Assembly: GCF_900177665.1 (NCBI RefSeq)
Contig: NZ_FXAW01000005.1
Location: 124,001 to 188,000, forward strand
DNA length: 64,000 nucleotides
Reading direction: 5' to 3'
Source of the DNA: Marivirga sericea
GTDB lineage: Bacteria > Bacteroidota > Bacteroidia > Cytophagales > Cyclobacteriaceae
The notes below the pieces were generated by a model. The model saw only the letters and a list, made by a program, of their open reading frames with translations, had not been told where the DNA came from and did not search any database. How positions within the stretch are numbered: the first letter of the stretch is position 1; the number at the start of each line of letters is the position of its first letter. Shown here piece by piece: positions 53,038-63,171 of this stretch. Both the position numbers and the translations under genes were made by a program.

Positions 53038-54837
53038 ATGAAACAGATCATCGTATTAAAAATCAATATTCTTTTTGTTCTATTAACATCAAGCCCCTCT
53101 TTAGCAATAGGCCAATCAGTAAATCAGATTTCTACAAGCCCAAAACAGAATTATATAGCTTATGTGAAAGATCAAAAATCCTTATGGATTAGCAGTTTAC
53201 TTAATCGGAATAAAGAAAAGATGGTCTATTCCAATTTAAATGACTTTAATGAGCGATTTTTCATATGGTCAAAAGAAGATGCTAAATTCATTTTTGAATC
53301 TAATCATACCGTCTACATTTACGACTTGGAAAATCAAAAATTAGATAGTATTCCTTTGAATCCAAACCTTAATTTATTCAAATTCTATTTAATTGATCAG
53401 GTGGCATTAGCAAATAACAAACTGTATTTCTCCGCCAATGAAAACAATAAATTAAACAAGATTTACTGTTTGGACTTTGCGAGTGGAGAAGTTCAGCTTA
53501 TTATCCAAGATTCTGAGGACATCGGTAATTTGGCAATTTCAGAAGATGGAAAATATCTTGCTTACCAACATTACAGTTCTACTTATGATAGAGGCTCAAT
53601 TTCTGGAATAAAGATTGTAAATCTAACCAAAGATGAAATTATATATTCTTACCAACTTGATACCAAATCATTTCTGACCAATCTATCATTTTTAGCAAAT
53701 GAGAAGTTGCTCTTTAGGAATGTATACGGTAATAACTATATTTTAAGCCTTAATTCAATGAATATCGATGAGTACAAGCTGGATACTTACGGATATTTCT
53801 TAAAGTTTCACGAAAAGGAAGTAGTAACCTTAAAATATGAAAAAGGGAATAAAAAATACTCACTTTTCAATCCTAAAGTCAATTCATACCAATCTCTGCT
53901 AATCACCAAAAATGGTATATTAAAGCATGTTGAATCAATCGAAAATAATACATTTTATACTTATTACATCGATGAATCTGGGAACGAGCCTAAAAGGTTA
54001 ATGAAAGAAAATAGTAAAACTAAAAAATCTGAGATAGTCTATGATTTTATAGCGCAAAATCCATTGAAAGATTCTAAATATAAAATCATAAGTTATCTTA
54101 ACAAAGATCAAAACTATAGCGAAAGTTATCTATATCTTCCAGCTAATTATGAAAACATTACTTCAGAACTACCTTTAATCATTTTGGCTTACGGAGGCTA
54201 TCGAGATCGGTTCCCTGACTTCAGCTACTTCATGAATGAAATCTTTTTTAGGTACTTGAACAAAGGTTTTGCCATTGCACTAGTAAATACTAGAGGATAT
54301 GCTAGCGAAAGAAGAGGTGATGAATACGGCAAAGCACAGTTAGAAGATACTGAGCTTTTTATTAATACTATAACTGCTGAATTTAATATTGATAAAGAAA
54401 ATATTATAGTTGCAGGTCATAGTCATGGTGCCACTATGGTTTTCTACTACCTCACGCATTCTAGTATTTTCAAAGGGGGTATTGCTATCAATGGTGCAGC
54501 TGATTGGATAGAGCAATCTAAGTTAAAAAGCATGACCGGCCTTCCTGGAGAAATGGGAGGTGAAGCAAACGAATTCATGGAAAAATATGAGCGGTATTCA
54601 CCCTTGACAAATATTTCAGAAGGCATGTCACCTATTTTGATAATCTCTGGAGAGAACGATAGGCAAATACCATTCGAGATTAATTCTCAGCGCTTTTTTG
54701 AAAAGACTCAGACAATGAAGCTCCATCATGAATACATTCATTTTAAAGATGAAGGACATCTTATTAAAACTCAAGAGAATATTAATCAATTAACATCAAA
54801 TATCGAGAGATTTCTCTTAAAATTAACCAGTCTTTAA
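53038..54837 (+). CDS. Exported S9 family peptidase (prolyl-oligopeptidase type)
   Basis: A 599-aa protein with a signal peptide ending near residue 25. Residues about 30-330 form a predicted beta-propeller; the C-terminal alpha/beta hydrolase domain carries GHSHGATM with Ser462, SGENDRQIP with Asp541 and DEGHLIKT with His574 as the catalytic triad. Family members cleave short proline-containing peptides or act as acyl-aminoacyl peptidases. Its end overlaps the convergent AraC gene by four bases (TTAA), sharing stop codons. Confidence 0.94.
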   Translation: MKQIIVLKINILFVLLTSSPSLAIGQSVNQISTSPKQNYIAYVKDQKSLWISSLLNRNKEKMVYSNLNDFNERFFIWSKEDAKFIFESNHTVYIYDLENQKLDSIPLNPNLNLFKFYLIDQVALANNKLYFSANENNKLNKIYCLDFASGEVQLIIQDSEDIGNLAISEDGKYLAYQHYSSTYDRGSISGIKIVNLTKDEIIYSYQLDTKSFLTNLSFLANEKLLFRNVYGNNYILSLNSMNIDEYKLDTYGYFLKFHEKEVVTLKYEKGNKKYSLFNPKVNSYQSLLITKNGILKHVESIENNTFYTYYIDESGNEPKRLMKENSKTKKSEIVYDFIAQNPLKDSKYKIISYLNKDQNYSESYLYLPANYENITSELPLIILAYGGYRDRFPDFSYFMNEIFFRYLNKGFAIALVNTRGYASERRGDEYGKAQLEDTELFINTITAEFNIDKENIIVAGHSHGATMVFYYLTHSSIFKGGIAINGAADWIEQSKLKSMTGLPGEMGGEANEFMEKYERYSPLTNISEGMSPILIISGENDRQIPFEINSQRFFEKTQTMKLHHEYIHFKDEGHLIKTQENINQLTSNIERFLLKLTSL

Positions 54838-55634
54838 TTAACCTTGTGTCTCCTAAAAAAAGCTCCATTCAGATTAAAGAAATTTTTGGGAGACATACCT
54901 GCTACTTTCTGAAAGTCTCTTACAAAATGGGCTTGATCAAAGTAGCCGACTTCATAGGCTAAGGATGTCATAGAAATATTAGGTTGGTTTACTTGAATTT
55001 TAACAGCATTGACGACTCTTACCATCCCAATAAAATGCTTGATAGTGTAATGAACTTCTTCACGAAAAAGCCTATTTAAATATTGTCGGCTTAAACCAAA
55101 TTGAATTTCTAATTCACTTACTTTTAGTTGCCCTTTTTCTTCATAAATTTTTTCAATTATCGCCTTTATCAGAATTTGCTTTTCATTAAGACATACATCT
55201 TTCAAATAAGTTGAAAGCCTATTTTCCATTTCAACAAAAGGATTTTCTAACTCAAATAAGCTATTAACCTCTTCTATCTTTACTAAAGCAGCAAATTCCT
55301 CTGATAAATCAAAAACGCCAGTCTTTTTAAATTTGGAAAAGATCAAATTATTACACCAAGGCTGAAATTTGATGGTTAAAAAACTTAGTGATTCCGCAGG
55401 TTCTATGGCAAAGGGTGGCGTTACCTTAAATAAGCTGAAAATAGAATATGGAATTAAGGTACCCTGTTCAAATTCTTTTGAAAAAAATATAGCATTGGCC
55501 TCCTTAAAAATTACTAAATCATGACAGCAGTCATCTAAAACAGGAATTCTATCTTCATTAATGAAATTACTTTTATAGATTTCTTTAATAAAATTTGATA
55601 GCTTTCCGCTTGGTGTATATTTAAGAATTGACAT
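54834..55634 (-). CDS. AraC-type transcriptional regulator (soluble)
   Basis: A 266-aa cytoplasmic regulator. The N-terminal half (about 1-150) is a sensor-like region of the type seen with DUF6597; the C-terminal HTH domain (about 165-262) has LKVSELEIQFGLSRQYLNRL, MTSLAYEVGYFDQAHFVR and the signature FQKVAGMSPKNFF. It points toward the S9 peptidase gene and forms the right border of the exported-hydrolase cluster. The ligand and targets are unknown. Confidence 0.92.
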   Translation of the reverse strand: MSILKYTPSGKLSNFIKEIYKSNFINEDRIPVLDDCCHDLVIFKEANAIFFSKEFEQGTLIPYSIFSLFKVTPPFAIEPAESLSFLTIKFQPWCNNLIFSKFKKTGVFDLSEEFAALVKIEEVNSLFELENPFVEMENRLSTYLKDVCLNEKQILIKAIIEKIYEEKGQLKVSELEIQFGLSRQYLNRLFREEVHYTIKHFIGMVRVVNAVKIQVNQPNISMTSLAYEVGYFDQAHFVRDFQKVAGMSPKNFFNLNGAFFRRHKVN

Positions 55635-55724
55635 CTTTCTGTTTGAATTATTTCTATAATTCCAGTAATTTTTAAATATAGGGCAAATTGAGTATTTGAG
55701 CTATCATTCTCTTTATATTCTTCC

Positions 55725-55732
55725 TATATTTG
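55725..55732 (+). promoter_or_regulatory. Possible -7 promoter element of metG
   Basis: TATATTTG matches TAnnTTTG and lies 16 bases before the metG ATG. No TTTG is at the usual upstream spacing (the nearest, at 55695-55698, is 26 bases away). Confidence 0.35.
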
Positions 55733-55748
55733 CAGCAAATTACAAGCA

Positions 55749-57815
55749 ATGCAAAAATTGAATAATAGATATACCATTACTGCAGCATTACCTTATGCCA
55801 ATGGACCTTTACATATAGGACATATCGCAGGCGCCTATTTGCCTGCGGATATTTTCGTGCGCTACCTCAGATTGCGGAAAAAAGAAGTAGCTTTTATGTG
55901 CGGAAGTGATGAGCATGGTGCTGCGATCACTATTCGTGCTAAAAAAGAGGGGATTACACCTAATGCCATTATTGATAAATATCATGAATTAAACAAAAGC
56001 ACATTTGAGAAATTCGGAATTGCTTTTGATATGTATCACCGTACTTCTGCCCCCTCTCATCATGAGCTTTCACAAGAATTCTTTACCAATTTATACGAGA
56101 AAGGAGAATTTGTAGAACGTGAAAGTGAGCAATACTTTGATGAAGAATTTAATCAATTTCTGGCTGATCGATACATCACCGGAAAATGCCCTAAATGTGG
56201 TAATGAAGGAGCTTACGGTGACCAATGTGAAAAATGCGGAAGCTCCTTAAATCCCACAGATTTAATCAATCCGGTTTCGACCTTAAGCGGAAAAACACCT
56301 ATCATAAAAAGCACCAAACACTGGTTTCTTCCTTTGGATAAGTATCAGGAATGGATGGAACAATGGTTGATTGAAGGCAAAAAAGGAAAATGGAAATCCA
56401 ATGTTTATGGACAATGCAGTTCTTGGTTGAAGCAAGGTCTGCAACCAAGAGCCATGACTCGTGATTTGGATTGGGGTGTAGACGTGCCATTGAAAGGGGC
56501 TGAAGGAAAGAAATTATACGTATGGTTAGATGCTCCTATTGGTTATATTTCAGCCACTAAGCAATGGGCACAAGACGAAGGGAAAGACTGGGAGAAATTT
56601 TGGAAAAAGCAGCCTAATCCTGAAGATAACAGTACGTTAATCCATTTTATTGGTAAAGATAACATTGTATTTCACTGTATTATTTTCCCAGTGATTTTGC
56701 ATGCGCATGGCGATTATATTTTGCCAGAAAATGTGCCCGCAAATGAGTTTTTAAATCTTGAGGGAGATAAATTATCGACCAGCAGAAACTGGGCCGTTTG
56801 GTTGCATGAGTACCTCAAAGATTTCCCTGGACAGGAAGATGTACTACGATATGCTTTAGCTGCTACTTTACCAGAAACTAAAGACAGTGAATTTACCTGG
56901 AAAGATTTCCAAACGCGTAATAACAGTGAGTTGGTGGCTATTTTCGGTAATTTCATTAACAGAGCCGTGGTATTGACGCATAAGTATTACGATGGAAAAG
57001 TACCAGAAAGAGGCGAATGGTTTGATTACGACCAAGAAATTCTGGATGAATTAAAAGGTTATCCTGATCTGATTGAAGAGAAAATTGTAAACTATAAATT
57101 CAGAGAAGCATTAGCGCACATGATGGAGTTTGCTCGTTTGGGGAATAAATACCTAGCAGAAACAGAGCCATGGAAGCTTCAAAAGGAGAACCCAGAAAGA
57201 GTGAAAACCATAATGAATCTGGCTTTACAGATTGCAGCTAATTTGAGTATTGTTTGTGAGCCGTTCTTACCATTTACGGCTACAAAGTTGAGAAACATGC
57301 TCAATATTGAAGCTTATGAGTGGGATTTGGCCGGAAGTGCTGACTTACTTGAAGCAGGGCATCAAATCAACAAAGCAGAGTTACTATTTGAAAAAATTGA
57401 AGATAAAACCGTGGAAGAGCAAGTCAATAAATTAGAAGAAGCTAAAAAAGCCAATGCAGGCGCAAGTCCGGATGTGGAACCTATGAAAGAGGAAATCAAA
57501 TTCGATGATTTCATGAAAATGGACATGCGCGTAGGAACCGTTTTAACTGCTGAAAAAGTTAAAAAATCGAACAAACTTTTAAAACTTACTATCGATACCG
57601 GTTTGGACAAACGCACTATTTTAAGTGGTATTGCAAAACACTTCAAAGCAGAAGAAGTGGTAGGAAAGCAAGTAACCGTATTGGTGAACCTAGCACCTCG
57701 ACCTATGATGGGAGAAGTTTCTGAAGGCATGGTATTAATGGCAGAAGATTCGGAGGGAAATTTGCAGTTTGTGCAGCCGGGGGATAAAGTGAATCCTGGG
57801 AGTACGATTTCGTAA
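55749..57815 (+). CDS. metG: Methionyl-tRNA synthetase
   Basis: A 688-aa cytoplasmic class I synthetase. It shows the HIGH motif (22-25 in [10 protein letters not shown]), two CxxC zinc knuckles ([17 protein letters not shown] near 145-161), the KMSKS motif as DKLSTS and the anticodon-binding helix bundle. A C-terminal tRNA-binding EMAP-like domain (about 585-688, [14 protein letters not shown]) matches the dimeric MetRS form. The APS reductase gene starts 14 bases after the stop. Confidence 0.98.
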   Translation: MQKLNNRYTITAALPYANGPLHIGHIAGAYLPADIFVRYLRLRKKEVAFMCGSDEHGAAITIRAKKEGITPNAIIDKYHELNKSTFEKFGIAFDMYHRTSAPSHHELSQEFFTNLYEKGEFVERESEQYFDEEFNQFLADRYITGKCPKCGNEGAYGDQCEKCGSSLNPTDLINPVSTLSGKTPIIKSTKHWFLPLDKYQEWMEQWLIEGKKGKWKSNVYGQCSSWLKQGLQPRAMTRDLDWGVDVPLKGAEGKKLYVWLDAPIGYISATKQWAQDEGKDWEKFWKKQPNPEDNSTLIHFIGKDNIVFHCIIFPVILHAHGDYILPENVPANEFLNLEGDKLSTSRNWAVWLHEYLKDFPGQEDVLRYALAATLPETKDSEFTWKDFQTRNNSELVAIFGNFINRAVVLTHKYYDGKVPERGEWFDYDQEILDELKGYPDLIEEKIVNYKFREALAHMMEFARLGNKYLAETEPWKLQKENPERVKTIMNLALQIAANLSIVCEPFLPFTATKLRNMLNIEAYEWDLAGSADLLEAGHQINKAELLFEKIEDKTVEEQVNKLEEAKKANAGASPDVEPMKEEIKFDDFMKMDMRVGTVLTAEKVKKSNKLLKLTIDTGLDKRTILSGIAKHFKAEEVVGKQVTVLVNLAPRPMMGEVSEGMVLMAEDSEGNLQFVQPGDKVNPGSTIS

Positions 57816-57829
57816 ACTCAATAATAAAT

Positions 57830-58486
57830 ATGGTATTCAAGGAATTAGAGAAAAGGATAAAAGCTTATCAGGAAGGAGGTAAAAAATATTTTACCACCTC
57901 TTCCTTTCAATCGCACAGCTTGGTACTTTTGCACATGCTGAGTAGGATTGATGCTGATATCCCCGTTTATTTCATCAATACTGGCTATCATTTTCCTGAT
58001 ACTGTTGCTTTCCGAGATAAAATCATGTTGGATTTTGGTTTGACCAATTTAGTTGATTTAAAGCCATTAACGCCTAAAAACATGCAGCGGGATGCAAATG
58101 GAAAAATGTTCTTTACTTCTGACCCTGATTATTGCTGCTACCTCAATAAAACGCAGCCCATGGATGCAGTTTTGATGCAAAATGATATTTGGATTAACGG
58201 AGTACGCGCTGATCAAAGTAAAACACGATCTGCCATGAAAGTGGAACAAGCCGCTCCTCATAATTCAACCCGTCTCCATCCTATGCTGGACTGGAATTCC
58301 AAAATGATTCATGATTACAGAAAAGAACATCGTTTACCGGAACATCCCCTTGAAGCCCAAGGCTATTTCAGTATTGGATGTGAGCCTTGCACAAGGAAGT
58401 TTGACCTTGATATGCAGGAAAGAGAGAGCCGTTGGTACGGAATGAACAAAACAGAATGCGGTTTGCATACTGATTTGGTGAAATAA
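57830..58486 (+). CDS. cysH: [4Fe-4S] adenylyl-sulfate (APS) reductase
   Basis: A 218-aa enzyme that reduces adenylyl sulfate to sulfite with thioredoxin in assimilatory sulfate reduction. The iron-sulfur ligands are present as DYCCYL (Cys102, Cys103) and GCEPC (Cys184, Cys187), which is the APS-type arrangement, absent from PAPS-specific enzymes. The catalytic Cys210 is in KTECGLH. It is closely linked to metG (14 bp) and may be co-transcribed, but no cysD/cysN, cysI or sulfate transport gene is in the window. Confidence 0.93.
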   Translation: MVFKELEKRIKAYQEGGKKYFTTSSFQSHSLVLLHMLSRIDADIPVYFINTGYHFPDTVAFRDKIMLDFGLTNLVDLKPLTPKNMQRDANGKMFFTSDPDYCCYLNKTQPMDAVLMQNDIWINGVRADQSKTRSAMKVEQAAPHNSTRLHPMLDWNSKMIHDYRKEHRLPEHPLEAQGYFSIGCEPCTRKFDLDMQERESRWYGMNKTECGLHTDLVK

Positions 58487-58890
58487 ACAATTTATATGTT
58501 GATACATCTAAATATTACAGAGGTGGGATTTGTTAGGTATGCATAATATTTCAGCTATTTATCACGATTTTAAGAGTCAATTTGCAAAACAAGCTTAATT
58601 CAAGTTTCAACACTTAAAAAAGTCAAACTTCAATATAAATTTTCTTATATTTCATTTCGTCCTAAAAAATCATTCGTTGATTATATCATTTTCTACATTC
58701 ATAGAAAATTAGAAAATTCATATTCCTGATAAATATTTAAGGCTCTTCTTAAAACTATAATTATAACGGAATCGGTTGATTTATATACTTCTTGTACTTT
58801 TTAAAGTAAAAAGCAAATCCATATCTTTGATTCAAGTATTAATTTTGCATTATAAATAATACTTCATTCTTCCCTTGAAGAAAATTAATT
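58487..58890. other. 404-bp gap upstream of the histidine kinase gene
   Basis: A very AT-rich gap without a coding frame longer than a few codons, tRNA or strong hairpin. The only element of note is TAATTTTG at 58840-58847, a match to the -7 consensus 43 bases before the kinase ATG; no -33 box is seen at the right spacing. Confidence 0.5.
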
Positions 58891-60888
58891 ATGTGGAAAC
58901 ATATAGTGACCTTTGTATTCATTCTATCCTCTGTAGCATCTGTAAGTTATAGTCAGCAGACTTTTTTCCAACTTCAAGATAGAAACCTAAATGAGGAGAT
59001 TGCATTACTCCAAGGACAATGGCAATTTGAATATGGTCAATTGCTCACAGCAGAAGAAATGCAAGCTATTGATTCCCCAATTTATACCGAAATTCCACAC
59101 ACCTGGACAGGCATGGAATTTAGAGGACAAAACCTTCCTTCCACTGGCTATGCCACTTATTATACCACAATAATTATAAATCAAAACTACAGTAGATTAG
59201 CTATTAATGGAAAAGTTCAAAGTACTAATTACAAACTATTTATAAATGGAAAAGAAATTGGAGAAGTAGGAAGACTAGGTACGTCACAGGAAACCGCTAA
59301 GCCAGATTATCGAAATAAAGTGTTCCAAATCCCTTCAGACCAAGACACTTTAGAGGTCATTGTGCAGATCTCTAATTTTCATTATAGAAAAGGTGGAATG
59401 TCTAGACCACCTCAAATAGCAGACAAAGAATTATTGCTTGAAGACAGAGGGATGAATATATCATTATCATTTTTCTTAATTGGCTCTATATTTTTTATGG
59501 GCCTCTATCACATAGGATCTAATATTTTTCGGACAAGAAATAAAATGAACTCCTATTTTGCGCTGGTTTGTCTCTTTACTATATTAAGGGCATTAAGTGT
59601 AAATGAGTATTTACTGATTGAATACTTGAATTTCCCTTGGTGGTTAAGCGTTAGAATAGAACTAGCTAGTTTCTATCTCATTTTTGCATTTACTATCCGC
59701 TTTATCTATTATCTGTTTCCGGAATATATACCAAAGTTTTTTGCTAAAACCCCCTATTACATTGGCATATCTGCAACTTTCATCACACTTTTTACTCCAA
59801 TCCTTTATAATTCTAATCTGGTGCCAATAATGCAACTGGTGACTGTAATCACAAGTTTGGCGATATTATACTACATTTTCAAAGCAAGTTTAACAGGAAA
59901 TAAAGAAGTACTTATAGCACTGGTCGGTTTTATTTTACTTTTTTCTGTAACGGTTATAGAAATTCTTATTCATCAATCTCAAATCGTAGGAGATATGGTG
60001 TTTGCTCTTGGGATTTTCTTCTATTTATTCAGTCATGTTATTATTTTAGCCAACAGACAAAATCAAACTTATATCAAAAATCAAGACCTTAGTTTAGCGC
60101 TTAAACAATCTAATCAACGACTGGAGCAAACAGTTGAAGAAAGGACAAAAGAATTAAATAAGCGAAATAAAGAACTTCTTAATAATAATGATGAACTGAA
60201 AAAAATTAATGATGAGAAAAATGGTTTAATACACGTGATAGCGCACGATCTGAAATCCCCCTTGAACAATAACAAAGGATTAATTCATTTAATAAAAATG
60301 CCAGAGAACCTAAATGATGACCAAAAGGACTTTTTGGATAAACTGGAGAAATCTAATCAGCAAGGTGTTCAATTAATTGAAGATTTACTACAGTTATACA
60401 AGTTAGAATCAAAACAGCAGCCAGAAATTGAAGCAATTTGTGTTAAGACTTTCTTAGGTGAATTAATCAAAAGGTATGAAGATACAGCAGGACTTAAGAA
60501 AATTAAGATTAACGTAAATATTGAAAGTGATCAAAATCAGTTTTATACCGATACTGAAAAACTTCAACGCATCATGGACAACCTCATTTCCAACGCACTG
60601 AAATTCTCATATGAGGGTACAGCTATTCATATTAAAGCAATACACCTCAAAAACAAACTTCATATTGAAGTAAGAGATGAAGGAATGGGGATCATGAAAG
60701 AAGAGCAATCTAAACTATTCCAAAAATTTCAAAAAATGAGTAATAAGCCTACAGCCGGAGAAAGTTCTTCTGGATTAGGTTTATCCATAGTAAAAACATT
60801 AGTAGAGCAATTAAAAGGAACTATAGAGTTTGATAGTGTTCCTAGGAAAGGGACTAGTTTTACTATAGTCCTGAGCGACTTAGCTTAA
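58891..60888 (+). CDS. 7TM-DISM sensor histidine kinase
   Basis: A 665-aa kinase with a signal peptide (about 1-21), an extracytoplasmic jelly-roll sensor domain (about 25-185, 7TMR-DISMED2 type), seven membrane helices (about 190-390), a coiled coil (about 400-440) and a catalytic core. The H-box is IAHDLKSPLNN with His452, the N-box is DNLISNALKF (about 563), and the ATP lid motifs are RDEGMGI and GLGLS. No receiver or HTH domain is fused and no response regulator gene is adjacent, so its partner lies elsewhere. The DISM-type sensor suggests a soluble ligand such as a sugar. Confidence 0.93.
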   Translation: MWKHIVTFVFILSSVASVSYSQQTFFQLQDRNLNEEIALLQGQWQFEYGQLLTAEEMQAIDSPIYTEIPHTWTGMEFRGQNLPSTGYATYYTTIIINQNYSRLAINGKVQSTNYKLFINGKEIGEVGRLGTSQETAKPDYRNKVFQIPSDQDTLEVIVQISNFHYRKGGMSRPPQIADKELLLEDRGMNISLSFFLIGSIFFMGLYHIGSNIFRTRNKMNSYFALVCLFTILRALSVNEYLLIEYLNFPWWLSVRIELASFYLIFAFTIRFIYYLFPEYIPKFFAKTPYYIGISATFITLFTPILYNSNLVPIMQLVTVITSLAILYYIFKASLTGNKEVLIALVGFILLFSVTVIEILIHQSQIVGDMVFALGIFFYLFSHVIILANRQNQTYIKNQDLSLALKQSNQRLEQTVEERTKELNKRNKELLNNNDELKKINDEKNGLIHVIAHDLKSPLNNNKGLIHLIKMPENLNDDQKDFLDKLEKSNQQGVQLIEDLLQLYKLESKQQPEIEAICVKTFLGELIKRYEDTAGLKKIKINVNIESDQNQFYTDTEKLQRIMDNLISNALKFSYEGTAIHIKAIHLKNKLHIEVRDEGMGIMKEEQSKLFQKFQKMSNKPTAGESSSGLGLSIVKTLVEQLKGTIEFDSVPRKGTSFTIVLSDLA

Positions 60889-60890
60889 GT

Positions 60891-61982
60891 TTATCGAATC
60901 TCGGCCTCCACTAATAATAATTGCTCTTTTTCAATATCATTGGGTGAAAGCAAAAAATAGATTTTTCCATCCTGAATTTGTGGAATCATTCGTTTTGTTG
61001 TGCCTACCAAATTACTTCCACCTATTAAAAAAGTATTGACCGATTCATTCGCCAAATCCAACACTCCTAATTTGTATTCAAGTGATTCGTATCCTTCAGG
61101 TGGATTTTCATTATCATAACGCTGATACGAAAAATAAATCAAAGAATCGTCTCTTACTACATCTTTGCCAATTTGGGTGATTTGATCGTTGATCTTGGAA
61201 TCGAAGGGACTATTTTCATAGTAATAGATTTCCTCATTAAAATCTTCTAGATGAAATTTCTCTGAATTTATCGTTTTACCCGTCAAATTGTATTGGATTA
61301 ATTCGGGGGGCCCAGTAGAACCTAAAGTGTAGATCACCTCCTCATTTACAAGGTAATTGTAGAATTTAGTCAGTACCATACTGCCCTGCTTATACACTTC
61401 AGGATAACTTCCAAAAGATGCTAAAGCACTTCCATCTTGATTAAAGATTCCGATTTGTTTCGTCTTTTGAAACAAATGCTGTAAAGATTTTGCAGCATTG
61501 TATTCTTGATTCATAATGAATTGACCCTCATCTGTTATCTCAAATAATTCACGCCCCTCTGCATTTGAGCCCTCATCAGAATGCTGAATAGATATTTTCT
61601 TTATAAAATTACCCAACAAATCGAATTGGTAAACCTCATAAACTGCTTTGTAAAACATGTAAATATATCCTTTATACAGCGTATAATCATGTAGAGAAAC
61701 CGCTGGCAAGTGCGTGCCCTTAATAAAATCATTATCCCAGATTATTAAAGAATCTGAATTAAGATTATACATGAATAAATTTTGGTATGCACCATCCATG
61801 GTAAATAGAAGACTATCTACGTAAATTTTAGGATTGATTGCTGCAATAGAAATATCTTGATTTACTACTTCAATCGTATCAGTGAAAATTAATTTCTGGA
61901 ATGATTCAGTATTTTCTATCACTCTATTATCAGGTGAGCAACTTACAAATCCCAGAAACAATAGGAAACATAATAATTTCAT
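60891..61982 (-). CDS. Lipoprotein, six-bladed beta-propeller-like
   Basis: A 363-aa lipoprotein (lipobox FVSC, Cys15). The mature part has repeated segments such as LHDYTLYKGYIYMFYKAVYEVYQFD and EYKLGVLDLANESVNTFLIGG, in keeping with the six-bladed propeller lipoproteins common in Bacteroidota. The start at ATG 61980-61982 gives a clean signal peptide; a longer frame would add 20 mostly basic and hydrophobic residues. The gene is convergent with the kinase gene (two bases between stops). The function is unknown. Confidence 0.75.
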   Translation of the reverse strand: MKLLCFLLFLGFVSCSPDNRVIENTESFQKLIFTDTIEVVNQDISIAAINPKIYVDSLLFTMDGAYQNLFMYNLNSDSLIIWDNDFIKGTHLPAVSLHDYTLYKGYIYMFYKAVYEVYQFDLLGNFIKKISIQHSDEGSNAEGRELFEITDEGQFIMNQEYNAAKSLQHLFQKTKQIGIFNQDGSALASFGSYPEVYKQGSMVLTKFYNYLVNEEVIYTLGSTGPPELIQYNLTGKTINSEKFHLEDFNEEIYYYENSPFDSKINDQITQIGKDVVRDDSLIYFSYQRYDNENPPEGYESLEYKLGVLDLANESVNTFLIGGSNLVGTTKRMIPQIQDGKIYFLLSPNDIEKEQLLLVEAEIR

Positions 61983-62116
61983 AATGTGCGAAATTACTAT
62001 AATTATTAACCTATGAAAACGGCAGAGATCTGAGGTCTCCAATTCTAAATGCCATAAATAGAAAAAATTGATTTCTATATTTTTCCCAATTTTAAACTAA
62101 CTAAAACTACCCTAAT

Positions 62117-62147
62117 TTTTACAACCCCCAATAATAAGTTACTTTTG
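62117..62147 (+). promoter_or_regulatory. Possible promoter of the epimerase gene
   Basis: TACTTTTG (62140-62147) matches the -7 consensus, with TTTT (62117-62120) 19 bases upstream as an imperfect -33 box. The ATG at 62170 follows after 22 bases. Confidence 0.4.
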
Positions 62148-62169
62148 CTTTGTTTAAATCGAACACAGC

Positions 62170-63099
62170 ATGAAGAAAGTATTGATTACAGGAGGGGCCG
62201 GCTATATTGGATCCGCTTTGATTGAAAAGTTATTACCATTGCCTGAAGTAGAACAAATTGTTATATATGATAACCTCAGTCGCAATAACTATCATTTCTT
62301 TTTAGGCGAAAAACTCCCCAATCAAGACAAAATCAATTTTATTCAAGGGGAATTATTAGATACAAGAAAGCTTAAAAAAGCTTTAAAGGGAATTGATACA
62401 GTCATCCATTTGGCAGCGAAGGTAACCACACCTTTTGCCGATGCCGATCCTCACTATTTTGAGCAAAGTAATCACTGGGGCACAGCCGAACTGGTTTATG
62501 CTGTAGAAGAATCAAATGTAGAACATTTTGTATTTGCCAGTAGCGTTTCAGTCTTCGGGTCTTCGAAAGATATCATAGAGGAAAATCATCCCCCTAATCC
62601 TAGGACGATCTATGGCATTTCAAAACTACGGGGGGAAGAGCATGTGGCGCGTTTGATGGAAAAAATCAACACACAAATTTTAAGACTAGGCAACGTTTAT
62701 GGGTATGCTAATGCTGTTCGATTTGATGCAGTGATCAATCGCTTTATGTTTGATGCCAATTTTAATAAGCGAATTGCCATCCATGGTGACGGCAAACAAC
62801 ATCGCCCTTTCGTCCCCATTCAAAAAACATCTGAAATTTTAAAGCAAGTAGCGATCCAAAATGATATTCCATCAGGCTACTACAATGTAGTGGACAAAAA
62901 TTTACAAGTATTGGATATAGTAGATGCATTAAAGGCTATTTATCCTGAAATGGAATTCACTTTCATTAATCAGCATCTGAAACTAAGGGAATTGCTTGTT
63001 AATCCTGAAACTAAGCTTCAAAACCATATCGACTTTACAAATGATAACTCTAGCCTGAAAGACGACTTATTGCTGTTTAAGGAGCATTTAAGGTTTTAA
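62170..63099 (+). CDS. NAD-dependent epimerase/dehydratase family protein
   Basis: A 309-aa extended SDR enzyme. The cofactor motif is GGAGYIG (8-14) and the catalytic motif is YGISK (Tyr148, Lys152), with a Ser at 124/125 in FASSVSVFG. HLAAKVT and RLGNVYG are also family features. It is probably a nucleotide-sugar epimerase/dehydratase, but the substrate cannot be fixed. It stands alone and is convergent with mtaB. Confidence 0.92.
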   Translation: MKKVLITGGAGYIGSALIEKLLPLPEVEQIVIYDNLSRNNYHFFLGEKLPNQDKINFIQGELLDTRKLKKALKGIDTVIHLAAKVTTPFADADPHYFEQSNHWGTAELVYAVEESNVEHFVFASSVSVFGSSKDIIEENHPPNPRTIYGISKLRGEEHVARLMEKINTQILRLGNVYGYANAVRFDAVINRFMFDANFNKRIAIHGDGKQHRPFVPIQKTSEILKQVAIQNDIPSGYYNVVDKNLQVLDIVDALKAIYPEMEFTFINQHLKLRELLVNPETKLQNHIDFTNDNSSLKDDLLLFKEHLRF

Positions 63100-63107
63100 A
63101 GTTTGGA

Positions 63108-63132
63108 GAGCGGGAGTAATAAAAGCCCGCTC
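63108..63132. terminator. Hairpin between the epimerase and mtaB genes
   Basis: A 7-bp GC-rich stem (gagcggg / cccgctc) with an 11-base loop lies between two convergent stops. No strong T-run follows, so it may be a weak bidirectional terminator. Confidence 0.55.
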
Positions 63133-63171
63133 AAATTGAAGTATACTTTAATACTTTTTAAAGCAAAAAAT

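Noticed and set aside
57362-57730. 122-codon minus-strand frame inside metG
   Set aside because: It is antisense to the conserved tRNA-binding domain of metG and has a low-complexity Ser-rich sequence, typical of a reverse-frame artefact.
58487-58890. tRNA or CRISPR array in the large gap
   Set aside because: No cloverleaf-like pairing with a CCA-type end and no regularly spaced repeats could be seen.
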